A DNA stretch of 64,000 bases from Mycobacterium uberis (GTDB taxonomy: Bacteria; Actinomycetota; Actinomycetes; Mycobacteriales; Mycobacteriaceae): assembly GCF_003408705.1 (NCBI RefSeq), contig NZ_QAYL01000015.1, positions 62,001 through 126,000 on the forward strand, read 5' to 3'. The notes below the pieces were generated by a model. The model was given only the letters and a program-made list of their open reading frames with translations. It was not told where the DNA came from and did no database searches. Below are positions 20,684 through 31,318 of this stretch, one piece after another (the first letter of the stretch is position 1; each line of letters starts with the position of its first letter). A program made the translations under genes and the position numbers.

Positions 20684-22654
20684 TTATACCGACCGGGTCA
20701 GAAAATCCGCGAGCAGTCCGGCGAACTTTGCTGGATCCTCCAATGCGCCGCCTTCAGCTATAAGGGCGGTGCCATACAACAATTCGGCAGTCTCGGCGAG
20801 CCGACGCAACTGGACAGCGTCACTGCCATCCTTGTGCGCCTGTTGCAGGCCGATGATAAGCGGATGATTCGGATTGAGTTCCAAAATCCGTTTTCCGAGC
20901 GGAACGTTCTGTCCGGAAGCCTGGTACATGCGCGCCAGCGCCGGCGTGATGCCGAAGGCGTCAGTGATCAGGCAGGCCGGCGACTCGGTGAGGCGTGTGG
21001 ATAACCGCACCTCTTTGACGCAATTATTCAAGGTCTCTTTCAACCAGTTCAACAGGCCGGCGAAATCCTGCTCCTTCTCCTTGCGCTCGGCTTCGTGCGC
21101 CGTCTTTTCCTCTTCGGAGTCGAGGTCGATCTCGCCCCTGGCCACCGATTGCAACGGCTTGCCGTCGAATTCGTGCGCCATTTCCACCCACACTTCGTCG
21201 ACAGGGTCGGTTAGCAGCAGAACTTCGTAGCCCTTGGCCTTGAATGCTTCGAGATGCGGAGAATTCAAAACTTGCTGACGCGATTCGCCAGTGGCGTAGA
21301 AGATTTGGCCTTGACCGTCTTTCATTCGTTCTACGTATTTGGCCAGGGTGGTGGGTTCTTCGTCGCTGTGCGTCGAGGCGAACGACGAAATCTGAAGCAG
21401 TGTGTCCCGATTGTCGGAGTCCGACACCAGGCCCTCTTTGAGGACCTTGCCGAATTGTGTCCAGAACGTGCGGTAGTCTTGTGGTCGCTCAGACTGCAGA
21501 TCCTTGATTGTCGAGAGGACTTTCTTGGTCAGCCGGCGGCGGATCGCATTAATTTGCCGATCCTGCTGCAGGATTTCGCGAGAAACATTGAGTGACATGT
21601 CCTCTGCATCGACGACCCCTTTGACGAAGCGCAGGTACATCGGCATGAGCTGATCGCAGTCGTTCATGATGAAGACGCGCTTAACATACAGTTGCACGCC
21701 GGTCTTCGCGTCGGAGTTGAAAAGGTCGAACGGGGCATGTGACGGGATAAAGAGCAGCGCCTGGTATTCGAAGGTGCCTTCGGCCTTCATCGCGATGACC
21801 TCGAGCGGGTCATCCCAGGCGTGGGCGATGTGCTTGTAGAATTCCTTATATTCGTCCTCGGAGACCTCGTCTTTTGACTTGGCCCACAGTGCCTTCATCG
21901 AGTTGATGGTCTGAGTTTCGATGGTGACTTGCTCTTTGTCCTCTTTGTCCCCCGCCTCTTCTTCGTCCGAGGCAGCCGGAGTGCGTCGTTCGACTTCCAT
22001 TCGGATAGGCCAGGCTATGAAGTCGGAATATTTCTTGATCAGCTCCCTGATCTTCCATTCCGAGGTGTAGTCGTGCAGCTCGTCCTCGATGTCTTCGGGT
22101 TTGAGGTGCAACGTGACTGACGTTCCCTGCGGAGCATCGTCGACGGATTCGATGGTATAAGTAGCCTCCCCTCCCGACGACCATCTGGTGGCCGCGCTGT
22201 CACCGGCCTTGCGCGTGAGCAGTTCGACCTTATCGGCTACCATGAAGCTCGAGTAAAAGCCGATACCGAACTGACCGATCAGTTCTCCAGAGGCGGCCTC
22301 GTTCTTGGCCGCACGCAACTTCTGACGTAGCTCGGCGGTCCCTGACTTGGCCAGTGTGCCGATCAGGTCCACCACCTCCGCGCGGGTCATACCGATACCG
22401 TTATCACGAACGGTCAAGGTGCGTTCAACCTTATCTATCTCGATCTCGATGTGCAGATCGGAAGTGTCAACGATATTTGGGTCCAGGTCTTTGTTCCGAA
22501 ACGCTTCAAGCCGCAGCTTGTCCAGCGCGTCGGAAGCATTCGAGATCAGCTCCCGTAAAAACGAATCTTTATTGGAGTAGACCGAATGGACCATCAAGTC
22601 CAGAAGTTGACGTGCCTCCGCTTGAAACTCCAGCTGTTCGACTTGTGCGCTCAT
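20684..22654 (-). CDS. htpG: chaperone HtpG (Hsp90)
   Basis: ATP-dependent Hsp90 chaperone of 656 residues. The GHKL ATP site is intact: ELISNASDALDKLR (catalytic Glu and Asn), VRDNGIGM, GTLAKSGTAEL and GQFGIGFYSSFM. The middle domain (WPIRMEVERRTP onward) carries SLNVSREILQQ with the conserved Arg, and the C-terminal dimerisation region is complete. The ATG at 22654 begins MSAQVEQLEFQAEARQLLD, the family start; the frame is open about 40 codons further upstream but that part is not conserved. In M. tuberculosis htpG is Rv2299c, far from ffh, so its location here is a rearrangement. It is divergent from ffh, with 145 bases between the start codons. Confidence 0.95.
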   Translation of the reverse strand: MSAQVEQLEFQAEARQLLDLMVHSVYSNKDSFLRELISNASDALDKLRLEAFRNKDLDPNIVDTSDLHIEIEIDKVERTLTVRDNGIGMTRAEVVDLIGTLAKSGTAELRQKLRAAKNEAASGELIGQFGIGFYSSFMVADKVELLTRKAGDSAATRWSSGGEATYTIESVDDAPQGTSVTLHLKPEDIEDELHDYTSEWKIRELIKKYSDFIAWPIRMEVERRTPAASDEEEAGDKEDKEQVTIETQTINSMKALWAKSKDEVSEDEYKEFYKHIAHAWDDPLEVIAMKAEGTFEYQALLFIPSHAPFDLFNSDAKTGVQLYVKRVFIMNDCDQLMPMYLRFVKGVVDAEDMSLNVSREILQQDRQINAIRRRLTKKVLSTIKDLQSERPQDYRTFWTQFGKVLKEGLVSDSDNRDTLLQISSFASTHSDEEPTTLAKYVERMKDGQGQIFYATGESRQQVLNSPHLEAFKAKGYEVLLLTDPVDEVWVEMAHEFDGKPLQSVARGEIDLDSEEEKTAHEAERKEKEQDFAGLLNWLKETLNNCVKEVRLSTRLTESPACLITDAFGITPALARMYQASGQNVPLGKRILELNPNHPLIIGLQQAHKDGSDAVQLRRLAETAELLYGTALIAEGGALEDPAKFAGLLADFLTRSV

Positions 22655-22799
22655 GCCAATCCGTCCGACAAGGTAACCTGCAAATCCACAGAACCAGTTA
22701 TACTCACCGACTGAGCGACCCGCTGCGTCCGGTTCGGATATGGCTGTTACTTGCGTGCCCCTGCGTCGCGGCACTGGCGATCACCACTAGGCTGGCGGG

Positions 22800-24383
22800 G
22801 TGTTTGAATCGCTTTCTGACCGGTTGACTGGCGCTCTACAGGGGCTGCGCGGCAAGGGCCGGTTGACCGACGCCGATATCGGGGCGACCACTCGCGAAAT
22901 CCGGTTGGCGCTTCTAGAAGCCGACGTTTCGTTGTCTGTGGTGAAGGTATTTGTGCACCGGATCAAAGAACGAGCTCGGGGCACCGAGGTATCCGCTGCA
23001 CTCAATCCAGCTCAACAGGTTGTCAAGATCGTCAACGAAGAATTGATCGGTATCCTCGGCGGTGAGACCCGTCAGCTGGTATTCGCGAAGACACCGCCGA
23101 CTGTAGTGATGCTGGCCGGCTTGCAGGGATCCGGCAAGACAACGCTGGCTGGCAAATTGGCAGCACGCCTTCGCGGACAAGGACACACACCACTTCTAGT
23201 GGCCTGCGACCTACAGCGACCGGCGGCAGTTAACCAGCTGCAAGTCGTCGGCGAGCGTGCCGGGGTGCCGGTGTTCGCCCCGCATCCTGGGACCTCGCCC
23301 GATTCAGGTCCCGGTGACCCGGTCACTGTCGCGGCGGCCGGGCTCGCCGAAGCCCGTGTTAAACACTTCGACGTCGTAATCGTCGACACCGCCGGACGAC
23401 TGGGCATCGACGACGAGCTGATGACCCAGGCCGCGGCAATCCGGGAGGCCGTCAACCCCAATGAGGTGTTGTTCGTCCTCGACGCGATGATTGGTCAGGA
23501 TGCCGTCGCCACCGCTGCGGCATTCGGTGCGGGAGTCGGCTTCACTGGTGTGGTCCTGACCAAACTTGACGGTGACGCCCGCGGTGGGGCTGCGTTATCG
23601 GTCCGCGAGGTGACAGGCTTGCCGATCCTTTTCGCCTCCACTGGTGAGAAGCTGGATGACTTCGACGTATTTCACCCGGATAGAATGGCCAGCCGCATCC
23701 TGGGCATGGGAGACGTGCTGAGCCTGATCGAACAGGCTGAGCAAGTCTTTGATGCCAAACAAGCTGAGGAAGCCGCCGCTAAGATCGGCACCGGCGAGCT
23801 GACGCTGGAGGATTTCCTCGAGCAGATGCTCACGGTCCGTAAGATGGGCCCGATTGGCAACCTGTTGGGCATGCTGCCCGGCGCAGGCCAGATGAAGGAG
23901 GTGCTGGCTCAAGTTGATGACAAACAACTCGACCGGTTGCAGGCCATCATTCGCGGAATGACGCCGCAGGAGCGGGCTGACCCCAGGATCATCAATGCAT
24001 CGCGGCGGCTGCGTATTGCCAACGGCTCCGGGGTGACAGTGTCCGAGGTCAACCAGCTGGTCGACCGGTTCTTCGAAGCTCGCAAAATGATGTCCTCCAT
24101 GCTCGGCGGTATGGGTATACCCGGCATGGGTCGCAAGTCTGCTACGCGAAAGTTGAAGGGAGGCAAAGGCAAGAAAGGCAAGAAATCGACACGCGGTCCG
24201 ATGTCGCCAAAGGTCAGGAGTCCCCTTGGGCTCGCAACACCCGGAATGTCAGACATAACGGACATGAAGGCCATGCCGCCAGGATTCCGGGATTTGTCGC
24301 AGCTGTCTGACGGTCTCAATGAACTGCCATCCGGGTTGTCTGATTTCGATCTGTCCAAACTGAAGTTCCCAGGCAAGAAGTAG
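22800..24383 (+). CDS. ffh: signal recognition particle GTPase Ffh
   Basis: Protein component of SRP, which binds signal sequences and 4.5S RNA and delivers ribosomes to FtsY. 527 residues: N domain (SDRLTGALQGLRGKGRLTD), G domain with GLQGSGKTT, DTAGRLGIDDEL and TKLDGDARGGAAL, then the methionine-rich M domain (GNLLGMLPGAGQMKEVL ... MTPQERADPRIINASRRLRI). The lysine-rich stretch KGGKGKKGKKSTRG and the extended tail after residue 455 are usual for mycobacterial Ffh. Start is GTG. The amidohydrolase gene begins 8 bases after the stop, so they are probably co-transcribed. Confidence 0.96.
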   Translation: MFESLSDRLTGALQGLRGKGRLTDADIGATTREIRLALLEADVSLSVVKVFVHRIKERARGTEVSAALNPAQQVVKIVNEELIGILGGETRQLVFAKTPPTVVMLAGLQGSGKTTLAGKLAARLRGQGHTPLLVACDLQRPAAVNQLQVVGERAGVPVFAPHPGTSPDSGPGDPVTVAAAGLAEARVKHFDVVIVDTAGRLGIDDELMTQAAAIREAVNPNEVLFVLDAMIGQDAVATAAAFGAGVGFTGVVLTKLDGDARGGAALSVREVTGLPILFASTGEKLDDFDVFHPDRMASRILGMGDVLSLIEQAEQVFDAKQAEEAAAKIGTGELTLEDFLEQMLTVRKMGPIGNLLGMLPGAGQMKEVLAQVDDKQLDRLQAIIRGMTPQERADPRIINASRRLRIANGSGVTVSEVNQLVDRFFEARKMMSSMLGGMGIPGMGRKSATRKLKGGKGKKGKKSTRGPMSPKVRSPLGLATPGMSDITDMKAMPPGFRDLSQLSDGLNELPSGLSDFDLSKLKFPGKK

Positions 24384-24390
24384 CCGCACT

Positions 24391-25482
24391 GTGCGCATGC
24401 ACGTGCGGGGTGTGGTTCTGCCTGACGAGGCGGCGACCGAGCAGCGGACTGAGCTGTGGATTGTCGAAGGCTGTATCAGCACCGAGCCGGTCGCGAACGC
24501 GGATACTGTCTTTGACGGCGGTTGGATTCTGCCCGGACTGGTGGATGCACACTGCCACGTTGGCCTGGGTCAGTACGGTGAGCTGGAACTTGACGCGGCC
24601 ATCACCCAGGCCGAGATCGAACGCAATGCCGGCGTGCTCCTACTCCGTGACTGTGGTTCACCTACTGAGACCCGTGACCTCGATGAGCGCACCGATCTGC
24701 CTCGTATCGTCCGGGCCGGAAAGCATATTGCCCGACCCAAACGCTATCAAGCCGGTTTTGCGATTGAGCTCGAGGATGAATCGCAGCTTCCTGCAGTGGT
24801 GGCTGAGGAAGCTCGGCGCGGTGACGGCTGGGTCAAGCTCATCGGTGACTGGATAGACCGTCAAACCGGCGATCTCGCCCCACTGTGGTCTGACGACATC
24901 CTTAAAGCCGCAGTCGACGCTGCGCACACCAACGGCGCACGGGTTACCGCACACACGTTCAGCGAGGCTGCGCTGCCCGGTTTGATCAGCGCGGGCATCG
25001 ACTGCGTCGAGCACGGCATCGGGCTCACTGACGACACCATCGCCCTGATGCGTGAATGTGGTACCGTGCTGGTGCCTACGCTGATAAACCTCGATAATTT
25101 CCCAAGCATAGCCGCTGCCGCCGGGCGTTACCCTACCTACGCTGCGCATATACGTGATCTTTTTGCGCGCTGTCGTTCCCGGCTGGCCGCGGCGCATGAC
25201 GCGGGGGTGCCGCTGTACGCTGGCACCGACGCCGGCACCATGATTAAACACGGCCGAATCGCCGACGAGGTCAAGGCCCTCAAAGGTATCGGGATGAGCT
25301 CAACTGAGGCGTTAGGCGCTGCATGTTGGGATGCCCGCCGTTGGTTGGGCTGGCCCGGTCTAGAGCATGGGGAATCCGCCGACTTGTTGTGTTACTCTGC
25401 GGACCCGCGCCAGTGGCCCGATGCGTTAAGTCACCCTGACTTGATAATACTGCGCGGCAAGATGGTTCGTCTGCACAGGTAG
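24391..25482 (+). CDS. metal-dependent amidohydrolase
   Basis: Member of the amidohydrolase superfamily (imidazolonepropionase/prolidase-like branch), counterpart of Rv2915c; the substrate is unknown. 363 residues. The metal ligands expected of the family are all present: HCH in DAHCHVGLG near residue 52, a candidate bridging Lys in WVKLIGDW near residue 150, His in RVTAHTFSEAA and DCVEHGIGL, and Asp in YAGTDAGTMIKHG. The C-terminal beta-sandwich segment reads GESADLLCYSADP. GTG start, tightly behind ffh. Complete despite the decay immediately downstream. Confidence 0.88.
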   Translation: MRMHVRGVVLPDEAATEQRTELWIVEGCISTEPVANADTVFDGGWILPGLVDAHCHVGLGQYGELELDAAITQAEIERNAGVLLLRDCGSPTETRDLDERTDLPRIVRAGKHIARPKRYQAGFAIELEDESQLPAVVAEEARRGDGWVKLIGDWIDRQTGDLAPLWSDDILKAAVDAAHTNGARVTAHTFSEAALPGLISAGIDCVEHGIGLTDDTIALMRECGTVLVPTLINLDNFPSIAAAAGRYPTYAAHIRDLFARCRSRLAAAHDAGVPLYAGTDAGTMIKHGRIADEVKALKGIGMSSTEALGAACWDARRWLGWPGLEHGESADLLCYSADPRQWPDALSHPDLIILRGKMVRLHR

Positions 25483-25543
25483 ACAGCCGTTTAGCCAGAC
25501 GTTTGAACGTACGTGACGGCTCGACCATGGTTACGATCACCGC

Positions 25544-27250
25544 ATGGCGTTAGCCAGTGGCGCGTTCTTTGCCGGTTACACCGTCGTGCAAAGACTGGGT
25601 TCCCGAGTGATAGGTGAAGTTTACCTGGTTCAGGATCCCCAATTGGCGCGTTGGGATGCATGGAAAGTCCTTTCAGCGGCGCTGTCGGCGGATGCCGAGT
25701 GCCGTTGGCGATTCCGCCGGGAGACCGACATTCGCCGCCAACCTCTATCACCTGCACATCCTGTAGGTGCACGACCACGGTGAGTTCGACGGGCAGCTGT
25801 GGGTTGCTGATGGACTACATTAATGGCAGCAACGCTGCGTAGCTGGTGGCCGATCGATTTCTGGCAGTTTTACCGGCCGGTTAGGTGCTCGCGATCGTTG
25901 CTGCTGTGGTCGGAGCTCTCGACCACGCCCATCGGCGTAGGCTGCTACACCAAGATGCTAAAGCCGCCAACACCATGCTGGCCAAGCCCAAGGACGGTGA
26001 ACAGCGGATTTTTTGGTCTACTATTGGGTATAAGCCCGGCGACTTGGTGATGTCGCTGGGGCCTCTGGAGGAGGCCAGCGGCATCGATGTCCCGGCTGGC
26101 ACCGTTCTCTATGCAGGGTCTGAGGTATTGATGGGCGCCCCCGAGACTGCTGACCAGTACTTGTTGGTGGCCAACGCTTTTCGCCTGCGCACCGGTGCAC
26201 CGCTGGTCGAGCATTCCGGCCCCCGCACCGTATTCGGTCAGCTACTCACTGGCGTGTCGCCAACACTAAGTGACCAACACCACGAACTGGCGCGCATGGA
26301 CGGTGTGTTTTGCAGAATGCTCACCAAGAAACCTGCTTACTTATTCGTAAGCTCTCGTGAGTTCGTCGATGTGGTGAACGAACAGGCCGGCGTATCGACG
26401 GGTGACCGGAGTTCCAAAGCTGTCTTGACCGTTGACTACCCCGCTTATGCGTGACCGGAGGTTGGCAATATCGCCGAATCGGCCCCCACGGAAGTCCGTA
26501 ACGCTAAGAAGTCGAAACGACGTGGCGCGGTTCTGCGTTCGGCCGCTGAGGCACTGGCGCGTCGACTGGACAACTTTTCCAATGTAGTCCGAAGAGTAGA
26601 CCAACTCGCCGGCGACGAGTACGGTAGAAAACCCGGCAGCTGCACTATTTCGGCGCAGCTGGCAGTTGATTGTACTGACCACCACTGCCACCCTACCTGT
26701 TCCACTTGATGGCACTTGTCGCATCGAAGTTCGACTAGTAAAGCAGGTATTGCATTACGTTAATATATGCCCGATATGCAACTGCTGAACGGAAACACCT
26801 GATGAGCATTCTGCTCGTCGTACACGCCAACGTCACGCATCGCCGCGGGAACTCGACGCGATGACAACGACGACATATGCAGCCGAACTTGCCAGGTAGC
26901 GGTCGTCCGATCGCTATGGAGTGCACGGACGGTCAGTGGTAGTTGTGGTCGGAAACAGTGCGATTCCCATGCGTCGGGGAAGGTGGCATAGCACAGGTAC
27001 ATACCTACGACAGAGGTGCGGTCGTTGCGGCCGCAGCGACAGGGTGACCTGGTAGGCGAAATGGACGCTCCTGTGGAAAGCAATTGAGTTCGGCCAGCGA
27101 CCTTTGGTGGTTCGGATCCTTGTGGTGACTTGCCGAAGTGGGGATGTGCCGCTGGCGGTCATCGTGCCGGACCTAGCAACGATCCCGCAGACTCTGACAG
27201 TCACCCTGACGACTGCTGAGCTCACTAAGTCGAGATTCGGTCCCGGGTGA
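25544..27250 (+). pseudogene. pknI: serine/threonine protein kinase PknI remnant
   Basis: Counterpart of Rv2914c, a transmembrane Ser/Thr kinase. The start MALASGAFFAGYTVVQRLGS with EVYLVQDPQLA (glycine loop) and WKVLSAAL (catalytic Lys in W-K) reads well to 25735. Then frames alternate: VHDHGEFDGQLWV, MDYINGSNAA, EVLAIVAAVVGALDHAHRRR, LLHQDAKAANTMLA (catalytic loop, HQD for HRD), and the kinase C-lobe to VNEQAGVSTGD near 26400. LARRLDNFS near 26560 marks the juxtamembrane part. Scattered extracellular-domain pieces end with LATIPQTLTVTLTTAEL before TGA at 27248-27250. Many stops are present. Confidence 0.85.
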
Positions 27251-27367
27251 TAACTTGGCGAATCCTCTTTGATCGGCGTTTCACAGGTAAGAAGTGATCC
27301 AAAAAAGATTTTAATCACTTGTGATCTGTGTTAAATCTATGCTAGCATAATTACTTGGAGGATTCTC

Positions 27368-28580
27368 GTGGCTTTCGATATGATCATTCGCGACAGATTA
27401 TGGTTCGATAGCATTAGCGCTGCGCTGCAAAATTGTTCGTTCGCTTCTGGTTGCGTGCCTTGCTATCTACGTTTGTGACATGGAGTGGACGCAAAAAAAC
27501 TGAGCGTTGTGTTGCGCAAGCACGGTAGGACTTTATAGAGCGCATCCGATGTCGAGAACCCAGCAACGGCACTCCTAATTCTTCGTATCGAGCAGCCAAA
27601 TGTTCTTTCTCCGCAGGCCAGTTTGGAGAAGTATACTGCTATCTGCCGACATCAAGTCAATGCCGCTTATCGTGCGCATGTTCGGGTTCGGAAAGCGCGT
27701 GCTCAACGTCATGCTGGAGTCCAGTGTGCGGTTCTAGCATTTGTTGGTGCCGTTCGAATTGTACTCCGATGGAGTTGATCTGCCGATCTTCGAAGGGTTC
27801 GGCGCGGGAACAGTGGGCCTTCATCTGCGCGATCAACTGGAGCGCAACACGTTGCTTGCCGAAAAGCCCTATTGTCGTAAATTCCGGTGAGAATTTGAGC
27901 GCCGCAAGTTCGGACCATCCTTTGTGTCACCGTGACTTCCATGATGCAGTAATTGTCGGTTGTCCCGGTAAGTCGTTAATCGGCAAGAGCTTTGGTGAGG
28001 TCACCGAAGAGTGTGGACTGCATCCGCTGGACGCATTCTTGGATGTGTTCGTGGAGAACGGGGAGTGCAATGTTCCGGTGGACGACCACCGTCGCCCACT
28101 ACCGGCCTAAGTGGCTCAACAAACTGGCTGTCGAGTCGAGCGTCTATATGGCCTTCTTTAATTTCGTCCTGTCACTATTCAAACGTACCCGCGACGTCCA
28201 ACGGACGTGGACACCGTTTCTCTCCGTGCAGCGGACGGTGTATCGCCTCATCGGTTAACTGCCGGCATGGTTTGGCCTCGACGTCGGGACGTTATGCGAG
28301 GGTGACTGGGCGGACTTCATGGTGATCGACCCGGCCGGACTGAACGATTCGTTGGATGCTTACCATGAGGAAACGGTTGGGTTCTGCGGTGGATTGCGGC
28401 GCATGGCCAACCGCCAACGATGCGGCCGTGGTTGCGACGAGCGTGGGTGGTGTCGTCGTCTTCTGCGGAGGCTAATTCCGGGAAGGCCCCGGACAGACCG
28501 TCAAGTCTGGTCAGTATTTGGGAGCAGTGCAGCGCCAAAGGCGGACACCGCGGTCCGCTGTGAAGATCATCAATGTCTGA
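27368..28580 (+). pseudogene. D-amino-acylase-type amidohydrolase remnant
   Basis: Counterpart of Rv2913c. A good ribosome site (GGAGG at 27358) and GTG 27368 start AFDMIIRDRLWFD, which then collapses. About half the gene is deleted: the metal-site N-terminal half is missing. Recognisable pieces follow from 27790: TVGLHLRDQLERN, GKSLIGKSFGEVTEECGLH, HPLDAFLDVFVENGE, RWTTTVAHYRPKWLNKLA, and DPAGLNDSLDAYHEETVGF at 28327-28380, with DAAVVATSVGGVVVF-like codons in another frame. The gene overlaps the downstream TetR remnant by a few bases. Confidence 0.8.
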
Positions 28581-29140
28581 CACGACCAAAACTCGGCAGC
28601 AACGCCGCAAAGAAACCGCCGGATGGCTTCTCGAGGCCAGCATTGCCACCCTCATCGAGGTCGGATACACTCGGCCATTAGCTGCCGTCATCACCAAGCG
28701 CGTCGGAGTGTCGGTTAGGGCTCTTTTTTGTCACTTTGAGACGATGCGTTATTGCAGGGCGGACATGACAACTGAAGTGTTGCGCCGTCAGTTGGACTAA
28801 TTTATCAAGCAATTCGCCGAGATATTGGCCAAGGCGCCAGCGCTGGAGGTAGCGTTGGTAATATTGTGAGGCATCAACCGGCAGCCCTATTAACGCTGTG
28901 CTCTAAGAGTTTTTGGTTGCTGCGCACACCGACGAGAAGCTCAGAGAGATTTTGCAGCAGGAGCTTAAGAAGTACTTCGGCGAAGACCCACGACACCGCG
29001 CGCATTGCTCGGAGCTGGGAGTTTCCCGGAAGAGATATTTTTGGCTCTCGTGGCACTGTTGACGAACATGTTTCAGGGAGCCGTTATTGGTGGAGAAGAT
29101 ACTATCTCAGCCGGAGATTGCAGAATAACGGATTCCGATG
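28573..29140 (+). pseudogene. TetR-family regulator remnant
   Basis: Counterpart of Rv2912c. The helix-turn-helix part is open from ATG 28573: KTRQQRRKETAGWLLEASIA then LIEVGYTRPLAAVITKRVGV, consistent with a TetR DNA-binding domain. A stop at 28798-28800 ends this frame after 75 residues. Further ligand-domain fragments (QFAEILAKAPALEVALV, FPEEIFLALVALLTNMFQ) occur in other frames to about 29095. A truncated DNA-binding peptide could in theory be made, but without the dimerisation domain it would not be a normal TetR regulator. Confidence 0.8.
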
Positions 29141-29194
29141 CTACTGACACTGCTGACCGCAGTGTGGGCGAATACGGACTCGTAACGAGCAGTT

Positions 29195-30075
29195 GTAATG
29201 AACCGATGCTGAACTGTGGGTTGAGTGCGAAATCCCAATCCAACAGGTTGCCGGCCTGATCCCACCCAAATATGTTAGCCTGCCGTACTTGAACACTCCA
29301 TGCATCATGGTGATCATTAGCTGGTGACCGCCGCGGGTGGCGGTGCTGATGAACGTCTTGCGGGCGGCGTTCGTGAATCCCGTCTTGCCACCGATCGCGC
29401 TTGGATGGCGTTGCAGCAATTCGTCCTGGTTGACGGTAAGGTGGTTGCCACCATCGCCGGAGAACATCGCCAACGGTTAGGCAGTGATCTGTGCGAACAC
29501 CGGATTAGCCATCACGCTGTGGAAGGTCACCGCTAAATCATGTGCCGTGTGCCAGCCGGAACCCCGGCCCGTCCACAAGCCAGATGAGGTTGATGCATGG
29601 GTGGTTACCGCTCCTAGGGTCGCGACTTTGGTGTACATCTTAGCGATAGCGACATCGTGGCTGTCCAACATGTGCGCCCAGCGTATTGGCGGCATCGTTA
29701 CCCGATGCCAGCAGCAGGGCGTCGAGCAGTTGTCGTGCGGTATTTAAGTGTGATCCGGTTTCACACCGACGCAGTTGCACTCAATCTGGGTGTCGGCGGT
29801 GTCGGCAACTACGGTGGAATCAAGATTGAGCTGATCCAGGGTTAACAGCGACAACAGCACCTTGACGGTGCTGGCTGGTGGGTAGGTTACATGATGGTCG
29901 CGGCCGGCCAACACCTGACCGCTGTCGAGATCGGCAACAATCCAGGTCTCGGCTGGACTGTTGGGGATCGGCACTGAGCTGACGGGCTGCACAGCGTTGT
30001 CGGCCCATGCGCAGGTTGCGCTAATGCCGGTAGCGTAGCAACCCAGTGCAAGCATCGAGTATTGACTACCATGAG
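29195..30075 (-). pseudogene. dacB2: D-alanyl-D-alanine carboxypeptidase DacB2 remnant
   Basis: Counterpart of Rv2911, a penicillin-binding peptidase that trims peptidoglycan. On the minus strand the N-terminal half is open from 30055 to about 29745: VQPVSSVPIPNSPAETWIVA, DLDSGQVLAGRDHHVTYPP and the catalytic SxxK as PASTVKVLLSLL. After a stop near 29745 the SGN region is lost. VAKMYTKVATLGAVTTHAST (near 29660), HDLAVTFHSVMANPVFAQIT and the KTG box QRHPSAIGGKTGFTNAARKT (near 29425-29365) are in shifted frames. The end reads NLLDWDFALNPQ near 29230. Confidence 0.85.
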
Positions 30076-30199
30076 CTTTGCGTATAGCTACAGGGTGTAA
30101 TGTAAAAGCTGAAGCCAGCGGCGAGTGCGTGCGTTTATATATGTATATATGCTACGCAGCCCTGTGGTGTGCAAACGCTCGTGCTTGGGGCGAGAATCT

Positions 30200-30625
30200 A
30201 TGCATGCTGGGCTTGGCTGAATTTCTGACCGCCTGGAGATCCAGCAGCTGCTATTGGACTATTCCACCATCATCGACCGGATCCGATTCGATGATCTGGA
30301 ATTGGCGTTCACCAACGATGTGTACATCGATTACAGGGCGTTAGGTGGAATCTAAGGACGTTTACCCGGGAATCAAGTGGTGGCTCTCGGAGGTGTTGTC
30401 AACTTTCCCGGTATAGCTTCGCTTACCCGACAACTTCTCGGTCTGCATCGACAGAGATACTACGTTGTCGCGTGTGATTTGCTTCAACCCCATGGTACTT
30501 TTCGGCGACAAAAACGAGATGCTGTTTTGCGGACTATGGTACAATCATGCAGTTTGTGCGTACCTTGGAGGGCTGGTGAATGACCCATCGGGTCGAGTCG
30601 AAAATCTTTCAGAAATTAGTTGATG
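30200..30625 (+). pseudogene. SnoaL-like (NTF2 fold) protein remnant
   Basis: Counterpart of the Rv2910c type of small NTF2-fold protein. From ATG 30200 a stop is met after six codons, then the frame continues with LEIQQLLLDYSTIIDRIRFD and LAFTNDVYIDYRALGGI up to a second stop at 30352. Later pieces in other frames are YPGIKWWLSEVLSTFP (30361-30410), RVICFNPMVLFGDKNEMLFC then GLWYN (30470-30545), and THRVESKIFQKLV (30582-30620). The order matches the family throughout, so this is a decayed gene, not chance similarity. Confidence 0.75.
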
Positions 30626-30812
30626 TAGGCGTTGGCCGGGTGAATTTCTTGTAAAGACCCTCGATCTGGCACAATAGGCACCGGTCTGCCACGCGGCGAG
30701 GCTAGTTCGGGCTCGTTGCGTAGCGATCATCCACGCGAGGCAAAACCGGATCGGGCAATCTGCCCGGGTTGCTGGATTGCAGCGTGACAGATACAGGAGA
30801 TAGCGCGTAACC

Positions 30813-31310
30813 ATGGCTGTGAAGATCAAGCTGACTCGGCTTGGTAAAATCCGTAATCCCCAGTACCGCATCGCCGTCGCCGATGCGCGTACGCGGCGTG
30901 AAGGCCGTTCCATCGAGGTCATCGGTCGGTATCACCCGAAAGAAGAGCCAAGCCTGATCGAGATTAACTCCGAGCGTGCCCAGTATTGGCTTTCGGTGGG
31001 TGCTCAACCCACTGAACCCGTTCTCAAACTGCTGAAGATCACCGGGGACTGGCAAAAGTTCAAAGGCCTACCCGGCGCTGAGGGCCGGCTGAAGATTGCC
31101 CCGCCTAAGCCCAGCAAGCTGGAGTTGTTCAACGCCGCGTTAGCTGCCGCCGAAGGCGGTCCCACCACTGAGGCTACGCGACCGAAGAAAAAGGCCCCGG
31201 CGAAGAAAGCCGCTAATGTCACCGAATCCGACGCTGAGGGCATCGAAGCTGCGAAAGCGGACACGCTGATCGAGGGCGGCGAGCAGTCTGCGCAGACGAG
31301 CGAAAGTTGA
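30813..31310 (+). CDS. rpsP: 30S ribosomal protein S16
   Basis: Small-subunit protein needed for 30S assembly. 165 residues: the S16 core [20 protein letters not shown] ... [14 protein letters not shown] ... [18 protein letters not shown] sequence occupies about residues 1-85. The mycobacterial Ala/Lys-rich tail ([12 protein letters not shown]) ends the protein. ATG start with AGGAG at about 30798. First gene of the rpsP-khpA-rimM-trmD operon; khpA starts 8 bases after its stop. Confidence 0.96.
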   Translation: MAVKIKLTRLGKIRNPQYRIAVADARTRREGRSIEVIGRYHPKEEPSLIEINSERAQYWLSVGAQPTEPVLKLLKITGDWQKFKGLPGAEGRLKIAPPKPSKLELFNAALAAAEGGPTTEATRPKKKAPAKKAANVTESDAEGIEAAKADTLIEGGEQSAQTSES

Positions 31311-31318
31311 CTTGTGCA

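Noticed and set aside
30138..30154. TATATATGTATATATGC stretch as a possible microsatellite or promoter
   Set aside because: Too short and imperfect to call; no gene start depends on it.
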